A DNA stretch of 64,000 nucleotides, taken from Ignavibacteriota bacterium. GTDB lineage: Bacteria; Bacteroidota; Ignavibacteria; Ignavibacteriales; Melioribacteraceae. A program made the translations under genes and the position numbers. A model generated the notes under the pieces. The model did not search any database. It was given only the letters and a program-made list of their open reading frames with translations, and was not told the origin of the DNA. Positions 1 to 9,147 of this stretch are shown here, one piece after another; the first letter of the stretch is position 1, and each line of letters starts with the position of its first letter. The stretch covers positions 310,001 through 374,000 of the forward strand of contig JADJWT010000001.1 of the NCBI GenBank assembly GCA_016716225.1. The letters are read 5' to 3'.

Positions 1-1109
1 ACTTCCGCATTATCATCTACAGTTCCGTCATCTGTATCTTTCTTAAATGGATTTGATTTGTATTTTATAACTTCATCTCCGTCAGACAATCCATCTCCAT
101 CTGTATCAGCTTTTAACGGATCGGTTTTATGTTTGGTAACTTCTTCGCCATCTTTTAAATCATCAGAATCAGTATCTGATTTCATTGGATTAGTTTTATA
201 TTTTAATAATTCATCAGAATCATTTAATCCATCACCGTCTGTATCAGCTTTTAAAGGATCAGTTTTGTGAACATTAATTTCATCTGAATCTTTTAATCCA
301 TCACCATCTGTATCTGCTTTGTTTGGATCAGTTTTATAATTATTCACTTCATCGCCATCGCTTAATCCATCGCCATCAGAATCAGCAGCTTTGGGATCAG
401 TTTTGGTTTTAAGAAATTCTACACCATCGGATAATCCATCTCCATCTGTATCTGCAATTTCCGGATTTGTACCAAGTTCTTCTTCTTGTTCGTCAGTTAA
501 TCCATCTCCGTCTGTATCTCTATTCGGATCACTGGCAGTTACTGTTAATCCAATTGTAAATGTGAAAAATCCATCATTATTATCATTGTTAACAACTGCT
601 TCCAAATTATCTTTAAGTGCCATATAGTAGCCAGCTGTAGTTTCAAACGCAACATTTTTTAACAATCTGAATTGAAAACCAAGTCCAACTGGAATTATAC
701 CCATCCATCCATCCAAATCTTCTCCAGCAGTTGCATTATCTGGAATATGCTCAAGTTCATATCTCATATAACCGGCGCCACCGTATATATAATAATCAAA
801 ATCATCAACAGAATATGGGAAAAGTAAAAATCTTAATTCAAGCGGATGAACAACGGTTTGGTAATCTGTGCCTGATACTTTTCCAACACCAAGTCCTAAT
901 TCTGTTCCAACATAATCTGATAAACCATATCTTAAAAACGCTCTTCCTAAATGATGTGCATTTTCGCGATTGTTAAAATCGGATTGTCCAATAGTTCCCC
1001 CATAACTTACTCCTCCTCCTAAACCCGGTTTGTTTAGCTGAGAATAAACCGGATTTACTATCACAATTGTTAAAATTGCAACAAAGAGTACAAACAGTTT
1101 TGATTTCAT
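1..1109 (-). CDS. Outer-membrane beta-barrel protein with thrombospondin type-3 repeats (OmpA-like), 3' end outside window
   Basis: The gene starts at an ATG at 1109 and stays open to the left edge, so the C-terminus is missing. Residues 1-24 form a signal peptide ending in VYSQ. Residues 25 to about 190 look like a small outer-membrane barrel (Gly-rich start, alternating aromatic strands). From about residue 195 there are seven tandem units of 22-23 residues, each opening with DTDGDGL or a close variant, plus a degenerate eighth (DTDDGTVDD). These are thrombospondin type-3 calcium-binding repeats. In related FCB proteins this layout is usually followed by a peptidoglycan-binding OmpA domain, which would lie outside the window; that is inference. 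It is likely a structural protein linking outer membrane and cell wall. Confidence 0.85.
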   Translation of the reverse strand, partial: MKSKLFVLFVAILTIVIVNPVYSQLNKPGLGGGVSYGGTIGQSDFNNRENAHHLGRAFLRYGLSDYVGTELGLGVGKVSGTDYQTVVHPLELRFLLFPYSVDDFDYYIYGGAGYMRYELEHIPDNATAGEDLDGWMGIIPVGLGFQFRLLKNVAFETTAGYYMALKDNLEAVVNNDNNDGFFTFTIGLTVTASDPNRDTDGDGLTDEQEEELGTNPEIADTDGDGLSDGVEFLKTKTDPKAADSDGDGLSDGDEVNNYKTDPNKADTDGDGLKDSDEINVHKTDPLKADTDGDGLNDSDELLKYKTNPMKSDTDSDDLKDGEEVTKHKTDPLKADTDGDGLSDGDEVIKYKSNPFKKDTDDGTVDDNAE

Positions 1110-1683
1110 AACCCTTCCTTTTTTTGTGAATGAAATGTTTTAAAATTTTTCTTCAATTATTTGAGATGCAAATTTCAGTTTCAAAAAAAAATATTACAAA
1201 AAAATCATTTATAAAATAAAATTTACTGATATTTTTTTCAAAGTTAAACAATATTTAATTTTATTAATATCATAACACTATTTTAATACAAAAATATTAC
1301 AATAATAAAACTAACAACTTGGATTTAATAAATTAGGATAAGTTATCTATTTTTGCTTGATTTAACCAAATATATTTAATAAAAAATTCTATTAAGATTT
1401 TTGATAAGAATTACATTAAGAAAATTTTATGCATGAAATTTCAAAATATTGTATATTTTTTATACTAATGACTGCGGAGATGAATTTTTACACAATTTAT
1501 TCTTGTCTGCCGAACTTTTTTTTACGATAATTTCCTATATGAATTTTATAAATATTTATATTGCCACCACAAACAAACTTTCAAGATTTGAAAGTTTACA
1601 TAGTATGCCACCGCGCCCCATTTAGGGGGAATAATTTTACATATCGTCAATTTAATTAATTCAAAAAATTTCAAAGGGAAGAA
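1110..1683. other. AT-rich intergenic region between the divergent OmpA-like gene and argC
   Basis: This 574-base gap holds no convincing gene. It must contain the promoters for both divergent units. A perfect 10-bp inverted repeat with a 3-nt loop lies at 1575-1597 (arms AAACTTTCAA and TTGAAAGTTT), and a short CCCC/GGGG hairpin follows near 1616-1628; both are in the argC leader. A weak ArgR-box-like half site (TGAAT followed by an AT stretch) is near 1480. No match to a known riboswitch was recognised. Confidence 0.5.
1575..1597 (+). promoter_or_regulatory. Inverted repeat in argC leader
   Basis: Perfect 10-bp arms AAACTTTCAA and TTGAAAGTTT around GAT, about 85 bases upstream of the argC start. 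It could be a leader hairpin or an operator. It does not match the TGAAT-N4-ATTCA pattern of ArgR boxes, so linking it to the argR gene of this cluster is speculative. Confidence 0.35.
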
Positions 1684-2709
1684 ATGATTTCGGTCGGTAT
1701 CATTGGTGGTTCCGGTTACACGGGAAAATATATTGTAAAGTTTTGTAGCCAACATCCAAATATTGGGGAATTCAATATTTATGCAAATAAAAGTGCATCT
1801 CAAACAATTCATGATGTTTTTCCGGATTTAGTTGGTGAAGTTGACAATCAAATTATAAAAAGTATTGAGAATTTGGATTTAACCCATGATGTTTACTTTT
1901 TCGCATTGCCTCATGGAGAATCTTTTAAATATATTCCAAATTTGATTATTGCGAATAAAAAAGTTATTGATCTTGGTGCAGATTATAGATTAGATAATGC
2001 AGATTTATTTCTACAAACTTACGGATTGGAACACTCTTCTTCGGAATTACTTAATTCAAAAATTTATGGTCTCGCTGATATTTTTGATAATTATACAACA
2101 AATTTAATTGCAAATCCCGGATGTTACCCAACTGCCGCTTTGCTTTCATCTATTCCATTAGTTAAAAATTTCGGAAATGATATTTTAAGTATTTCAACAA
2201 TTTCTTACTCCGGATTAAGTGGAGCCGGAAAAAAAGCTTCTACCGATTTGCTCTTTGCAGAAAATTACAACAGCGTTAAAGCTTATAATGTTGGAACTCA
2301 CAGACACGAAGTTGAAATTGAACAAGAACTGAAAAAATTTAATTCCAATATTGAATATTCTTTAACAACACATTTGTTACCAGTTTTTAGCGGAATTTAT
2401 TCAACTACAATTTTTCATCTTAGTTCAAAAATTCAGCAAAATGAAATTGATGAAATTTTTACAAATCAATATCAAGAAAAAGAATTTGTAAGATTGAGAA
2501 AAACTCCACCCGAATTAAAATGGGTTATTGGTACAAATTATTGCGATATAAATGTTAAAGTTGCAAAAAGTAAAATAATTGCAACCGCTGCAATTGATAA
2601 TTTAATTAAAGGAGCTTCCGGTCAAGCAGTTCAAAATATGAATAAAATTTTCGGCTGGAAAGAATCATTGGGAATAAAAAGTTTTAAGGAAGAATTTGAA
2701 AATGTCTAA
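1684..2709 (+). CDS. argC: N-acetyl-gamma-glutamyl-phosphate reductase
   Basis: Third step of the acetylated ornithine pathway: NADPH-dependent reduction of N-acetylglutamyl phosphate to the semialdehyde. The N-terminus has the dinucleotide-binding motif GGSGYTG at residues 8-14, and the active-site Cys is C147 in ANPGCYPTA. The later GTHRHEVEIEQ segment is also typical of ArgC. The length, 341 residues, is normal. The ATG at 1684 follows AAAGGGAAG, a good ribosome site. It is the first gene of a seven-gene arginine cluster, and its stop overlaps the start of argJ, which suggests translational coupling. Confidence 0.97.
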   Translation: MISVGIIGGSGYTGKYIVKFCSQHPNIGEFNIYANKSASQTIHDVFPDLVGEVDNQIIKSIENLDLTHDVYFFALPHGESFKYIPNLIIANKKVIDLGADYRLDNADLFLQTYGLEHSSSELLNSKIYGLADIFDNYTTNLIANPGCYPTAALLSSIPLVKNFGNDILSISTISYSGLSGAGKKASTDLLFAENYNSVKAYNVGTHRHEVEIEQELKKFNSNIEYSLTTHLLPVFSGIYSTTIFHLSSKIQQNEIDEIFTNQYQEKEFVRLRKTPPELKWVIGTNYCDINVKVAKSKIIATAAIDNLIKGASGQAVQNMNKIFGWKESLGIKSFKEEFENV

Positions 2710-3940
2710 CTCATCAATTACCGAAGTGGAAACAAAAATATCTTATATTGAAAATGGCTCGGTTACTTCCGCAAAAGGATTTCAAGCATCTGGAATTCAT
2801 TGCGGATTAAAAAAGAAAAATAAAGATTTAGCATTAATTTATTCTGAAGTCTCCGCAGTTTCTGCCGGAGTTTACACTTTGAATAAAGCTGCTGCGGCAC
2901 CGGTAACAATTTCGAAAAATATTACTGATAACAATTCAACGGTTAAAGCAATTATTTGCAATTCCGGAAACGCAAATGCTTGCACCGGAGTTGACGGACA
3001 TTTAGATGCGTTAACTGTTCAAAAAAGTTGTGCAGAAATTTTAGGTGTAAATCAAAATGAAGTTTTGGTAAGTTCAACCGGCGTAATTGGTTTAAAACTT
3101 AATGTTGATGCAATTAAAAATTCACTTCAACAATTAAAAGAAAATTTAAATTATGATGGAGGATTACTAGCAGCTGAAGCAATTATGACAACAGATTTGT
3201 CAAAGAAAAATTTTGCCGTAAAAGTTGAACTTTCCAAAGGTGAAATCATAATTGGCGGAATTGCAAAAGGCAGTGGAATGATTATGCCGAATATGGCAAC
3301 AATGTTGGGATTTGTTACAACTGATGCAAAAATTTCGAAATCATTATTGCAATCTGCATTAACGGAATCCGTAAATGATTCTTATAACAAAATTTCTGTC
3401 GATGGCGAAACAAGCACAAACGATATGGTTTTATTATTGGCAAACGGAATGAGCAATGTTGAAATTTTAGAAAATACCGAAGATTACCAATTATTTGTTT
3501 CAGCGTTAAAAGATTTATCAATCAAAATGGCTAAATCAATTGTTGCAGATGGAGAAGGTGCAACAAAATTTATTACACTAAATATTACAAATGCGCCAAC
3601 AGATAAAGATGCAAATATAATTGCGAAAGCAATCGCAAATTCTCCTCTTGTTAAAACTGCAATAAATGGCGGTGATCCAAATTGGGGAAGAGTTATTTCT
3701 GCAGCAAGCAGTTCCGGCGCAAATATTCAACCGGAAAAAGTAACTCTCTATTTTGATGATCTAATTTTAATGTCTCCAAATTATAAAATCAATGATGTAG
3801 AAAAAGAAGCAGCAAAAATTTTAGAGAATAAAGAAATTACAATTACTCTTGATTTAAATGACGGTAATGCAAACACAACTTGGTGGACTTGCGACTACTC
3901 CGAACAATATATTAAAATTAACGCTCACTACAGAACTTAA
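2702..3940 (+). CDS. argJ: Bifunctional glutamate N-acetyltransferase/amino-acid acetyltransferase
   Basis: Transfers the acetyl group from N-acetylornithine to glutamate, closing the acetyl cycle of ornithine synthesis; many ArgJ proteins also use acetyl-CoA for the first step. The self-cleavage site is visible as NMATMLGF, with the nucleophilic Thr at residue 200 of a 412-residue chain. The C-terminus INAHYRT is the usual family ending. I chose the ATG at 2702 because AAGGAAGA lies about eight bases upstream; an in-frame TTG at 2696 is too close to it. The gene overlaps the end of argC by eight bases. No separate argA is seen, so this protein may start as well as recycle the pathway. Confidence 0.96.
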   Translation: MSNSSITEVETKISYIENGSVTSAKGFQASGIHCGLKKKNKDLALIYSEVSAVSAGVYTLNKAAAAPVTISKNITDNNSTVKAIICNSGNANACTGVDGHLDALTVQKSCAEILGVNQNEVLVSSTGVIGLKLNVDAIKNSLQQLKENLNYDGGLLAAEAIMTTDLSKKNFAVKVELSKGEIIIGGIAKGSGMIMPNMATMLGFVTTDAKISKSLLQSALTESVNDSYNKISVDGETSTNDMVLLLANGMSNVEILENTEDYQLFVSALKDLSIKMAKSIVADGEGATKFITLNITNAPTDKDANIIAKAIANSPLVKTAINGGDPNWGRVISAASSSGANIQPEKVTLYFDDLILMSPNYKINDVEKEAAKILENKEITITLDLNDGNANTTWWTCDYSEQYIKINAHYRT

Positions 3941-3950
3941 GAGAAATATT

Positions 3951-4703
3951 ATGAATTTAGCAATCGTAAAAATCAGCGGTAAATATTTAGAAGAATTTAC
4001 ATCTACAATGGCTGGTGTAAATCTTATAAAAAATTTACAACAGAAATATTCTTCGGTTATTTTAATTCACGGCGGAGGAAAACTAATAACCGAATGGGCA
4101 GAAAAAATGGGAATAAAATCTGATTTTTTTGAAGGGCAAAGAATTACTTGCAAAGAAACTATGGAAATTACCGCGGCGGTTCAAGGCGGATTAATAAACA
4201 GTAAACTAACGGCATATTTGCATAAATATAGAATCAAAGCAATTGGGTTAAACGGAATTGATATGGATTCGTTTGTGGCTGAATATGTTAATGATAAATT
4301 GGGATTTGTAGGAAATCCTATTTCAAATCTTGATGATGCAAAATGGATTAAAGATTTATTAAAAGATGATGTACTTCCGGTTTTCTCAAGTATTTGCAGA
4401 GACAAAGACGGAAATTTAATGAATGTTAATGCAGATTTATTCGCCGGTGCAATTGCAAAATTGCTTAAAGCTGATTCTGTATTTTTTGTTTCAGATATTG
4501 AAGGCGTAATTCTTAACGGAAAATATCAAAATTCTCTTTCAGCAAATGAACTTAAAAACGGAATTTCAACCGGTGAAATAAATAACGGAATGATTCCAAA
4601 AATTAATTCTTGTTTGAATTTATTATCAAACGGTGTGAGCAATATTTGGATTGGCAATGAAATAAATAATAATCACGTAAAAGGAACTTGGATTGTCAAC
4701 TAA
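3951..4703 (+). CDS. argB: Acetylglutamate kinase
   Basis: Phosphorylates N-acetylglutamate. It belongs to the amino-acid kinase family: VKISGK at the N-terminus, ILIHGGGK near residue 39, VNADLFAGAIA for nucleotide and substrate binding, and a C-terminal GMIPKI segment. The length, 250 residues, fits short ArgB forms. The open frame extends upstream to 3858, but that part overlaps argJ and lacks family similarity; the ATG at 3951 begins the conserved kinase strand and follows AAGAG. Several usual ArgB residues differ (LNGID where SG-D is common), as in Bacteroidota forms. Some Bacteroidota ArgB relatives use N-succinylglutamate; the presence of ArgJ argues for the acetyl substrate here. Confidence 0.92.
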   Translation: MNLAIVKISGKYLEEFTSTMAGVNLIKNLQQKYSSVILIHGGGKLITEWAEKMGIKSDFFEGQRITCKETMEITAAVQGGLINSKLTAYLHKYRIKAIGLNGIDMDSFVAEYVNDKLGFVGNPISNLDDAKWIKDLLKDDVLPVFSSICRDKDGNLMNVNADLFAGAIAKLLKADSVFFVSDIEGVILNGKYQNSLSANELKNGISTGEINNGMIPKINSCLNLLSNGVSNIWIGNEINNNHVKGTWIVN

Positions 4704-5898
4704 TTCGGAAAATAAAAGTTATCAAGTAAATACTTATAAAAGAAATCCCGTTGAATTTGTTAAGGGAGACGGAGTTTATTTATTTGATAAAGATGGAAAT
4801 AAATATTTAGATTTTTTATGCGGAATTGCAGTAACCGGATTTGGACACAAAAATAAAAAATTAGTAAACGCTGCAATTACACAAATTGATAATCTTTGGC
4901 ATGTTTCAAATTTATTTACTTCAACTCCGCAAGAAGAACTAGCTAAAAAACTATGCGAGAAATCTGGATTAGACAAAGTATTTTTCTGCAATTCCGGAAC
5001 AGAAGCGAATGAAGCTGCAATTAAATTTGCCAGAAAATTCGGCAATGGAAAATCAACAATAATTTCTGCAAAGGGAAGTTTCCACGGAAGAACCTACGGA
5101 AGCTTATCTGCTTCGGCACAAGAAAAACTATGGGAAGGTTTTCATCCTTTAACTCCGGGATTTGTTAGTGTTCCTTATAATAATTCTGAAGTAATTTTAA
5201 ATGCAATTGATGAAACAACAATTGCCATAATGCTTGAGCCAATTCAAGGTGAAAACGGAATTTTAATTCCTTCAGAAAATTATTTGAATAATGTAAGAAA
5301 AATTTGTGATGAAAAAAATATTCTTATGATTATTGATGAAATTCAAACCGGAAACGGAAGAACGGGAAAATACTTTGCTTATCAGCACAGTAATATTATT
5401 CCGGATATTGTAACGCTTGCAAAGGGAATTTCAAACGGACTTCCACTTGGCGCAGTAATTTGTTCAGAGAAAGTCGCAGAAGCAATTACACCCGGAAGCC
5501 ACGGTTCAACATTTGGCGGTAATCCAATTTCAATTTCAGTAGCAAATAAAGTTTCAGACTTAATTACTGAAGAAGTTTTACTCAATAATCAAAGACTTGG
5601 AAAATTATTTTCAGATAAATTAAATCAAAAAAATATACCTATTATAAAAGAAATTAGAGTAGTTGGATTAATGATTGGTATTGAATTTATTGAGTCTGTT
5701 GATGCAAAAAATATTGCAGCAAAACTAATGGATCATAAAATTGTTGTAGGAACTGCCGGAAATAATGTTTTAAGAATTCTTCCGCCATTTATTATTGAGG
5801 AGTTACATATTGATCAATTTGTTAATAAATTTATGGATGTATTAATAATCGATAATTTAATAACAAACCAAAGTGAAGAATTATGTCATCAAAATTAG
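4693..5898 (+). CDS. argD: Acetylornithine aminotransferase
   Basis: PLP-dependent class-III aminotransferase that makes N-acetylornithine from the semialdehyde. Visible are NSGTEANEAAIKFAR, the DEIQTGNGRTG segment and the PLP lysine K244 in LAKGISNG. The length, 401 residues, is standard. The start is TTG at 4693, eleven bases inside argB; AAGGA lies eight bases upstream, and no ATG occurs before conserved sequence, so the TTG start is well supported. A second class-III aminotransferase at 23860 looks like ornithine aminotransferase, so the two probably split the anabolic and catabolic roles. Confidence 0.94.
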   Translation: MSTNSENKSYQVNTYKRNPVEFVKGDGVYLFDKDGNKYLDFLCGIAVTGFGHKNKKLVNAAITQIDNLWHVSNLFTSTPQEELAKKLCEKSGLDKVFFCNSGTEANEAAIKFARKFGNGKSTIISAKGSFHGRTYGSLSASAQEKLWEGFHPLTPGFVSVPYNNSEVILNAIDETTIAIMLEPIQGENGILIPSENYLNNVRKICDEKNILMIIDEIQTGNGRTGKYFAYQHSNIIPDIVTLAKGISNGLPLGAVICSEKVAEAITPGSHGSTFGGNPISISVANKVSDLITEEVLLNNQRLGKLFSDKLNQKNIPIIKEIRVVGLMIGIEFIESVDAKNIAAKLMDHKIVVGTAGNNVLRILPPFIIEELHIDQFVNKFMDVLIIDNLITNQSEELCHQN

Positions 5899-6341
5899 TT
5901 AGACAAAACAAAATTAAAAGAATTCTTACAGAGAGAATTATATCTAATCAAGAACAAATTCTAAAACTTCTTGGGAACGAAGGAGTTACAATCACCCAAG
6001 CAACATTGAGCAGAGACTTTGCTGATTTAGGCGTAATAAGAACTTTTACAAATTTGGGCGTTCAATATATTTTAAGCAGTACAGATTATGGCAAAGAAAT
6101 TGCCAAACTTGTGGGATTAGAAATTTTAAATATTGCCCAGAATGAATCAATGATAGTTCTTAGAACCCTTGCTGGAAGGGCTCAAGGAGTTGCTCATTAT
6201 ATTGATCGTTTAAACAGAGAAGAAATTTTAGGAACAATTGGCGGCGATGATACGGTTTTAATCATTCCAAATAAAGTTGCCAACATTGAAAAAATTCTTG
6301 AAATCCTAAAGAATTTAATTACAGATAATTATAAAAAATGA
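5883..6341 (+). CDS. argR: Arginine repressor
   Basis: ArgR-family regulator of 152 residues. The N-terminal winged helix shows EGVTITQATLSRDFADLG, matching the recognition helix (usual form SQSTVSRD). The C-terminal domain has GRAQGVAHYIDR and GTIGGDDTVLIIP, the arginine-binding and hexamer-forming part. It overlaps the end of argD by 16 bases and lies inside the operon it probably controls. I could not identify a convincing ArgR box upstream of argC. Confidence 0.95.
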   Translation: MSSKLVRQNKIKRILTERIISNQEQILKLLGNEGVTITQATLSRDFADLGVIRTFTNLGVQYILSSTDYGKEIAKLVGLEILNIAQNESMIVLRTLAGRAQGVAHYIDRLNREEILGTIGGDDTVLIIPNKVANIEKILEILKNLITDNYKK

Positions 6342-6353
6342 GGTATTAATAAG

Positions 6354-7577
6354 ATGCAAAACAACAAAATAGTTGTGGCTTATTCCGGAGGATTAGACAC
6401 AAGTGTAATGGTAAAATGGTTAAGTAAAAAGTACAATGCTGAAATCATTACAGTTACCGGAAATTTAGGACAAAAATCTGAAATAGTTAATATTGAAGAA
6501 AAAGCATTAAGCACCGGAGCTTCAAAAGCATACGTAGTTAATTTGCAAAAAGAATTTATTGAAGAATATGCTTTTAAAGCTTTGAAAGGCGGAGCTCTTT
6601 ATGAAGGAGAATATCCGCTTGCAACAGCTATCGGTCGCCCTTTATTAGCCAAACTTATGGTTGAAATTGCACAAAAAGAAAATGCAAATATGATTGCTCA
6701 CGGCTGTACCGGCAAAGGAAATGATCAAGTGAGATTTGAAGTCGGAATGAAAACATTAGATCCAAGCATTCAAATTCTTGCTCCTTTAAGAACTTGGGAA
6801 TTTAAAAGCAGAGAAGAAGAAATAATTTATGCTAAAGAAAATAATATTCCGATTTCTGCAAATCTTCAAAAATTATATTCAATTGATGAAAACATTTGGG
6901 GAATTGCAACCGAGTGCGGAATATTAGAAGATACTTCAGAAGCACCACCGGAAGATGCATATCAAATTACTACAAATCCGAAAGATGCGCCGCAAAAATC
7001 TGAAATTATTAAAATTACTTTTGAAAAAGGAATTCCAGTTAAGCTAGACGGAGTTGAAATGTCCGGAGCTCAATTGGTTAGCACATTGAATGATATTGGA
7101 GGAAAACATGGAATTGGAAGATTAGATATTGTTGAAAATAGAGTTGTTGGAATTAAATCAAGAGAAGTTTATGAAGCACCCGGAGCAATTATTTTACATG
7201 AAGCTCACAGACAATTAGAAAAACTCACTTTGGATAAAGATACATTCAGATATAAACAAAATGCATCAAACACTTATGCAAATTTAATTTATGACGGATT
7301 TTGGTTCACACCTTTATTTGAATCATTAACAGCATTTTTTGATAAAATTCAAGAAAGAGTAAGCGGTGATGTAACTTTAGAACTTTATAAAGGAACAATA
7401 AAAATTCTTTCAAGAGTTTCCGAAAATAGTTTGTACAATCAAGAGTTGGCAACATACACAGAAGAAGATACATTTAATCATAAAGATGCCGAAGGCTTTA
7501 TAAACATTACAAGTTTACCGCATCAAGTAATAACTAAACACACAAAAAAAGAGTTTGATAAAGTAAAAAGTTTATAA
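6354..7577 (+). CDS. argG: Argininosuccinate synthase
   Basis: Joins citrulline and aspartate with ATP. The N-terminal PP-loop AYSGGLDTSV is at residues 9-18; AHGCTGKGNDQVRFE and the aspartate/citrulline-binding region follow. It has 407 residues, the usual size. GAGG about ten bases upstream of the ATG at 6354 serves as ribosome site. The gap to argR is 12 bases. Its substrate citrulline needs ornithine carbamoyltransferase, whose gene is not in this cluster. Confidence 0.97.
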   Translation: MQNNKIVVAYSGGLDTSVMVKWLSKKYNAEIITVTGNLGQKSEIVNIEEKALSTGASKAYVVNLQKEFIEEYAFKALKGGALYEGEYPLATAIGRPLLAKLMVEIAQKENANMIAHGCTGKGNDQVRFEVGMKTLDPSIQILAPLRTWEFKSREEEIIYAKENNIPISANLQKLYSIDENIWGIATECGILEDTSEAPPEDAYQITTNPKDAPQKSEIIKITFEKGIPVKLDGVEMSGAQLVSTLNDIGGKHGIGRLDIVENRVVGIKSREVYEAPGAIILHEAHRQLEKLTLDKDTFRYKQNASNTYANLIYDGFWFTPLFESLTAFFDKIQERVSGDVTLELYKGTIKILSRVSENSLYNQELATYTEEDTFNHKDAEGFINITSLPHQVITKHTKKEFDKVKSL

Positions 7578-7596
7578 AATATAACCGTAATATTTC

Positions 7597-7650
7597 AAAA
7601 GACAAAATGCAAATAACTCAAAAAAGTGATTTTGTGTTTTGTCTTTTTTG
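7597..7650 (+). terminator. Hairpin with T-tract between argG and argH
   Basis: Perfect 11-bp stem (AAAAGACAAAA at 7597-7607, TTTTGTCTTTT at 7637-7647) with a 29-nt loop, running into six T. It looks like an intrinsic terminator or attenuator that would reduce transcription into argH; the long loop makes it less certain than a classic terminator. Confidence 0.55.
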
Positions 7651-7720
7651 TTTAATGTTTGTTTGATTTTTGTTTTTTACTATTTGTATTTTTCACAATT
7701 CACTTCAACGGAGATACCAA

Positions 7721-9094
7721 ATGTTGTGGGGTTCGAGATTCAATAAAAAATTTGACAGCAAAGCTTTAGCTTTTTCTTCTTCACTTTCATATGATATAAA
7801 TTTACTCGAATGGGATATTAAAGTAAGTAAAGCCCATGCAAATATGCTTAACAAAATTGGTATTCTATCAACTACTGAGAATAAATCTATTCAACAAACT
7901 CTTGATATAATTCAGTTTAAATTTAATGAAGGAACTTGGAATCCAAATGTAACTGAATTTGAAGATGTTCATTCAGCAATAGAAAATGAACTTACAAAAA
8001 TTATTGGCGATGTTGGAAAAAAACTTCACACAGGAAGAAGCAGAAATGATCAAGTAGCAACAGATGTAAGGCTTTGGATAAAAAATGCAATAAATAATTT
8101 ATTATCTGAAATTTCAAATCTTCAAAAAAGTTTAATAAATGTTGCAGAAGAAAACACTCACACAATAATTCCGGGTTACACACATTTACAAAGAGCGCAG
8201 CCAATTTCATTTGCATTTCATTTGTTAGCTTATGTTGAAATGTTGGAAAGAGATAAAGCAAGACTTAACTTTTCATTTTCTCAAGCAGATGAAAATATTT
8301 TAGGTTCGGGTGCTTTAGCAGGTTCTACAATTGAGTTAGATAGAGAATTAACAACAAGGGAATTAGGATTTTCAAAAATATCAAACAATGCTTTAGATTC
8401 TATTTCCAACAGAGATTTTATTTTAGATTTTCTTCATTCATGCAATTTGGCAATGATGCATTTGAGCAGATTGAGTGAAGAAATAATTTTATGGACATCA
8501 TACGAATGGAATTTTATAAAACTTGGTGATGAATTTACAACCGGCTCTTCGCTAATGCCTCAAAAGAAAAATCCGGATTTAGCTGAATTAATTAGAGGAA
8601 AAAACGGAAGAACTTTTGGAAACTATTTTGCACTTCTTTCTACAATAAAATCACTTCCTCTTAGTTATAACAGAGATTTACAAGAAGATAAAGAAGGAAT
8701 GTTCGATTCATATTTTACACTTTTCGATTCCGTTTTTTTAATGTCGGAAATGATAAAAAGTATGAAAGTAAATAAAGAAAGATTTGTTGATGAAATTGAC
8801 GGAAGCTTTATGCTGACAACAGATTTAGCTGATTATTTAGTTAAGAAAGGAATTCCATTTAGAGATGCTCATGACATTTTAGGAAAAATTGTAAAATTTG
8901 CAACTGAAGAAAACAAAAAGTTACATCAAATTACTTTGGAGGAATATAAAAATTTCACTCCACTTTTTGAAGATGATGTTTATAATTATTTATCCGCAAA
9001 AACTTGTTTAGAAAATAAAAAAACATTCGGCTCGCCAAATCCTAAATTTGTTATTGATTCAATTTACAACTGGAAAAAATTATTAAGCAAATAA
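7721..9094 (+). CDS. argH: Argininosuccinate lyase
   Basis: Last step of arginine synthesis: splits argininosuccinate into arginine and fumarate. The family signature TGSSLMPQKKNPDLAEL lies near residue 275, and TGRSRNDQVATDVRLW holds the conserved active-site segment near residue 107. The ATG at 7721 (protein 457 residues) starts MLWGSRF, the typical N-terminus, after CGGAGAT; a frame extension to 7670 is unlikely to be translated. It is separated from argG by 143 bases with a hairpin, so it may have its own promoter. Confidence 0.96.
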   Translation: MLWGSRFNKKFDSKALAFSSSLSYDINLLEWDIKVSKAHANMLNKIGILSTTENKSIQQTLDIIQFKFNEGTWNPNVTEFEDVHSAIENELTKIIGDVGKKLHTGRSRNDQVATDVRLWIKNAINNLLSEISNLQKSLINVAEENTHTIIPGYTHLQRAQPISFAFHLLAYVEMLERDKARLNFSFSQADENILGSGALAGSTIELDRELTTRELGFSKISNNALDSISNRDFILDFLHSCNLAMMHLSRLSEEIILWTSYEWNFIKLGDEFTTGSSLMPQKKNPDLAELIRGKNGRTFGNYFALLSTIKSLPLSYNRDLQEDKEGMFDSYFTLFDSVFLMSEMIKSMKVNKERFVDEIDGSFMLTTDLADYLVKKGIPFRDAHDILGKIVKFATEENKKLHQITLEEYKNFTPLFEDDVYNYLSAKTCLENKKTFGSPNPKFVIDSIYNWKKLLSK

Positions 9095-9104
9095 TTATTT
9101 TAAT

Positions 9105-9136
9105 AAAAAAGCCGAATAAAATAATTCGGCTTTTTC
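9105..9136. terminator. Bidirectional intrinsic terminator after argH
   Basis: AAAAAGCCGAA / TTCGGCTTTTT stem (9106-9116 with 9125-9135) around an 8-nt loop, with A and T runs on both sides. It lies between convergent argH and the cytochrome gene at 9148 and would serve both. Confidence 0.9.
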
Positions 9137-9147
9137 ATTTTACTTTT

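Noticed and set aside
60..540. Regularly spaced DNA repeat resembling a tandem or CRISPR-like array
   Set aside because: The 66-69-base period comes from coding sequence: each unit translates on the minus strand as a thrombospondin type-3 repeat. There are no unique spacers.
1441..1683. ArgR box or known riboswitch in the argC leader
   Set aside because: Half-site matches such as TGAAT are expected by chance in such AT-rich DNA, and the hairpins there fit no class I recognise, so only the perfect inverted repeat is reported.
3858..3950. Longer argB with start inside argJ
   Set aside because: The extra 31 codons lie over the conserved argJ C-terminus and show no kinase similarity; the ATG at 3951 has a ribosome site and begins the kinase fold.
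7670..7720. Longer argH start
   Set aside because: The added residues are not argH-like, and the ATG at 7721 has a Shine-Dalgarno and the family N-terminus.
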